From: an uncultured Clostridia bacterium
GTDB lineage: Bacteria; Bacillota; Clostridia; Oscillospirales; Oscillospiraceae
Assembly: GCA_947176425.1 (NCBI GenBank)
Contig: CAMWQV010000110.1
Coordinates: forward strand, 1 to 6,917
Length of the DNA: 6,917 nt
Direction: 5' to 3'
Part shown: piece by piece, positions 5,306-6,917 of the stretch
How positions within the stretch are numbered: the first letter of the stretch is position 1
Layout of the letters: each line of letters starts with the position of its first letter
Translations under genes and position numbers: made by a program
Notes under the pieces: model-generated
The model's database searches: none
What the model was told of the DNA's origin: nothing
What the model saw: only the letters and a program-made list of their open reading frames with translations

Positions 5306-6518
5306 CGGGAACCACCCCGGAATAGTCAGCGGCAGCAGGGCTGTATGTCTCTCGCTTATCGGATGCCTCTGCCAGTGTCGGCTTGCCAGGGGGCTTGATA
5401 ATAAAGCCGCCCACCGCCGCCTCAAAGTCCTTTTTGCCCATGAGTTTTTCAAGCTGGGAGAGGGTTTTGGGCTTGCGGTCATAAACCATGGCCTCATCGT
5501 AGCCAGCTGTGAGTATGGCCTGGATTGCTGCGTCCATATCCGAGAATGTGCGGTTACTCCGGCCTTCCACTAGCTTCCAGCCTGGAATAGGTTTACCTGC
5601 CAGCAGTGCCGTGGTGGCGTACTCCTCCAAGTCTGCGTACCACTTGGCCAACAGCTTGCCCCGGATCAGCAGGTCGCCGATCTCTTCGTCAGTCAGGGTG
5701 TTGTCAGGTTTAACGCCCGTCCGCTCGTATTCGGCAACCAAAGTGGGGGAGCGTCCCAGGGGTACACAGTCCTTGAAGTCCTCCAAAGCAGTGCAGGTAT
5801 TGGCACGGGCGCGGCATTGTGCTTTTCCTCGGCAGAAGCGGCAGTGGTCCCCAGGGACGAACTCTCCAAAACCAGAAAACGCCTTTGCAGCAAGGGGTTT
5901 GATACTGTCACCCCAAGCTTTCAGTTCCTCCACTGCGATGGTTTCGGAGGTGATACTGTTGAGCCTGGGCTGTACGATGGACATGCAGATCGTGCGGATT
6001 GTGTCACCTACGATGGGGAAATAGTAGGCTAGGGCACCCAGAGCATAGAGCCGCATCTGAGCGTTGTTCTCAGCGGACACAGGCACCCCTTTACCGTGCT
6101 TGTAGTCCACGATGTTGAGGGTGTCGCCGCCGATAATGCAGCAGTCGCAGGTGCCAAACCCTTCCGGAACATAGTCGGAGAAGTTCACTTGGACCTCGAC
6201 TGCCACCGTGGGAACGCAGTCATAACCCATGACCAGTTCCGTGATGTAGTCCAGGTAAGTATCCGTGGTCTTGTCCATCTCTGGGTCATAGATGGGGTCC
6301 TTCTGGAGCTTTTTGAGTCGGGCGTTATATGTGCGGTTCGTCATCACCGTGGACTTTTTCTGAACCTTCAGCTCCGCGATAGAGTGGGCCAGTCGGCCCT
6401 CCTCCGCATAACTGCTGGTGCGCTCCGGAAGCCCCTCCTCAAAACGGGGGGCCGCCGTACAGACCAACCAGCGGGAAGCTGAGGACGCGGAGAGAAGAGC
6501 GTGCTTTACAGGAGGCAT
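5298..6518 (-). CDS. DUF2800 protein, RecB/Cas4-like nuclease fold
   Basis: A 406-residue member of the DUF2800 phage family, related to PD-(D/E)XK nucleases of the RecB/AddB/Cas4 type. The N-terminus HALLSASSASRWLVC is family-typical. EEGRLAH (39-45) matches the RecB-family motif with its histidine. GTCDCCI (122-128, D125) and IVDYKHGKG (136-144, D138 and K140) supply the apparent active site. C20 together with C226, C229 and C235 (HCRFCRGKAQC) fits the four-cysteine arrangement of iron-sulfur AddB/Cas4 nucleases. The residues are visible; nuclease activity and cluster binding are inferred. The ATG at 6518 has GGGAGG (6525-6530) 6 nt upstream. It is the first complete gene of the visible operon and probably processes DNA ends for recombination-dependent replication with the ssDNA-binding protein and polymerase. 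Confidence 0.88.
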   Translation of the reverse strand: MPPVKHALLSASSASRWLVCTAAPRFEEGLPERTSSYAEEGRLAHSIAELKVQKKSTVMTNRTYNARLKKLQKDPIYDPEMDKTTDTYLDYITELVMGYDCVPTVAVEVQVNFSDYVPEGFGTCDCCIIGGDTLNIVDYKHGKGVPVSAENNAQMRLYALGALAYYFPIVGDTIRTICMSIVQPRLNSITSETIAVEELKAWGDSIKPLAAKAFSGFGEFVPGDHCRFCRGKAQCRARANTCTALEDFKDCVPLGRSPTLVAEYERTGVKPDNTLTDEEIGDLLIRGKLLAKWYADLEEYATTALLAGKPIPGWKLVEGRSNRTFSDMDAAIQAILTAGYDEAMVYDRKPKTLSQLEKLMGKKDFEAAVGGFIIKPPGKPTLAEASDKRETYSPAAADYSGVVPDV

Positions 6519-6524
6519 GGTCGA

Positions 6525-6530
6525 CCTCCC
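6525..6530 (-). promoter_or_regulatory. Ribosome binding site of the DUF2800 gene
   Basis: GGGAGG on the minus strand, 6 nt before the ATG at 6518. It begins within the stop codon of the preceding gene (TAG then GGAGG), which fixes the start choice and suggests coupled translation. Confidence 0.75.
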
Positions 6531-6917
6531 TAAATCTGAGCGCCCAGCGCCCGCAGCTCTGTGGCAAAAGCGCCGTACTGCTCCAGTGGGAGCTGGGTGA
6601 CTGCCTGGACACCGTAGCGCCCCAGGAGAGCCAGCAGGGCATCCATCTTGCCCGCCTCCATCAAAGCGGCCCCTGCCTTGGCGATTTGATCCAGTGTGTA
6701 GGTGGGAGTGCCAGACACAGGAACTGCAGTAGGCGCAGCGGCAGGCTGAACAACGGGTGGGGCAACGTCAGGGACAGGGGCTGGCTGGGCAACGGGTACC
6801 GCAGGGGCAACGGGTACCGCAGGGGCAGTGGGGACCGCCACAGGCGGCTGGGGAGCGGGCGGTGCCATGGGAACCGCCATGGGCGGAGGGTCAGTCGTGG
6901 TGATCGGCGCGGGGGCA
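6530..6917 (-). CDS. Phage protein with Pro/Ala-rich linker and small C-terminal helical domain (5' end outside window)
   Basis: The frame is open to the right edge, so only the last 128 residues are visible. An ATG at 6880 exists, but the in-frame codons upstream continue the same Pro/Ala-rich composition (APAPITTTDPPP), so the true start is probably outside. The visible part is a long Pro/Ala/Val linker with PAVPVA repeats, then a predicted helical C-terminal domain (from TYTLDQIAKAGAALMEAG to the end, about 57 residues). It has the pattern LDQIAKAGAALMEAG...ALLALLGRYGVQAV...LPLEQYGAFATELRAL. Similar short C-terminal domains occur in phage proteins encoded just before DUF2800 genes, some carrying uninformative database names. 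From memory I can say no more about function. It ends 11 nt before the DUF2800 gene. Confidence 0.7.
   Translation of the reverse strand, partial: APAPITTTDPPPMAVPMAPPAPQPPVAVPTAPAVPVAPAVPVAQPAPVPDVAPPVVQPAAAPTAVPVSGTPTYTLDQIAKAGAALMEAGKMDALLALLGRYGVQAVTQLPLEQYGAFATELRALGAQI
6787..6840 (-). repeat. 18-bp tandem repeats encoding PAVPVA
   Basis: Two exact 18-bp copies (6787-6804 and 6805-6822) and a degenerate third (6823-6840). They encode the PAVPVA-type hexapeptides of the linker. Because two copies are identical at the DNA level, this array may be young and could vary in length between relatives. Confidence 0.85.

Noticed and set aside
5306..5497. Upstream extension of the 132-residue gene within the DUF2800 gene
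   Set aside because: The extra segment is in another frame of the well-supported DUF2800 C-terminus; the ATG at 5305 with the ATGTGTGA overlap and a nearby GGGGTGG is a better start.

Overview
This window looks like part of the early/replication operon of a tailed phage or integrated prophage of a Gram-positive, probably clostridial (gut Firmicutes) host. The evidence is the gene set: a DUF2800 RecB-like nuclease, a DUF2815 single-stranded-DNA-binding-like protein, a phage family A DNA polymerase and a phage SNF2-type helicase, with GGAGG-type ribosome binding sites. All genes lie on the minus strand, so transcription runs from the right edge to the left edge. The sequence does not show whether this is a free virus, an active prophage or a remnant; no integrase, att site or structural gene is present.

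Layout in order of transcription: (1) 6917-6530, the C-terminal part of an unrecognised protein with a Pro/Ala-rich repeat linker; (2) 6518-5298, DUF2800 nuclease-like protein; (3) 5305-4907, a small unrecognised basic protein; (4) 4898-4179, DUF2815 ssDNA-binding-like protein with a TAYGAP-repeat tail; (5) 4166-2184, DNA polymerase with 3'-5' exonuclease and polymerase domains; (6) 2166-1810, a sigma-region-4-like helix-turn-helix protein; (7) 1740-628, a phosphoadenosine-phosphosulfate-reductase-like (PP-loop) protein; (8) 631-1, the N-terminal 210 residues of a DEAD/SNF2-type helicase, cut by the window edge. Most genes overlap or sit 8-17 nt apart, so they are probably one polycistronic unit. 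The only real gap is 69 nt, between genes 6 and 7. No stretch of more than 300 bases lacks a gene.

Genes 2-5 and 8 form a plausible DNA-replication/recombination set: end-processing nuclease, ssDNA binding, polymerase and helicase. Genes 6 and 7 do not belong to the usual core. They are visibly poorer in GC than their flanks and sit between polymerase and helicase, where related modules often carry a VapE-like primase/helicase and a VRR-NUC nuclease. They may be an accessory cassette: a transcription regulator plus a sulfur/nucleotide-chemistry enzyme of unknown substrate.

The most interesting DNA is the 69-nt gap before gene 7. The ribosome binding site of the PAPS-reductase-like gene lies entirely in one arm of a perfect 7-bp hairpin. 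The other arm is made of the last codons of a possible 8-codon leader peptide, MDKGAPPP-stop, which has its own AGGAGG. This resembles a translational switch, although it is unproven.
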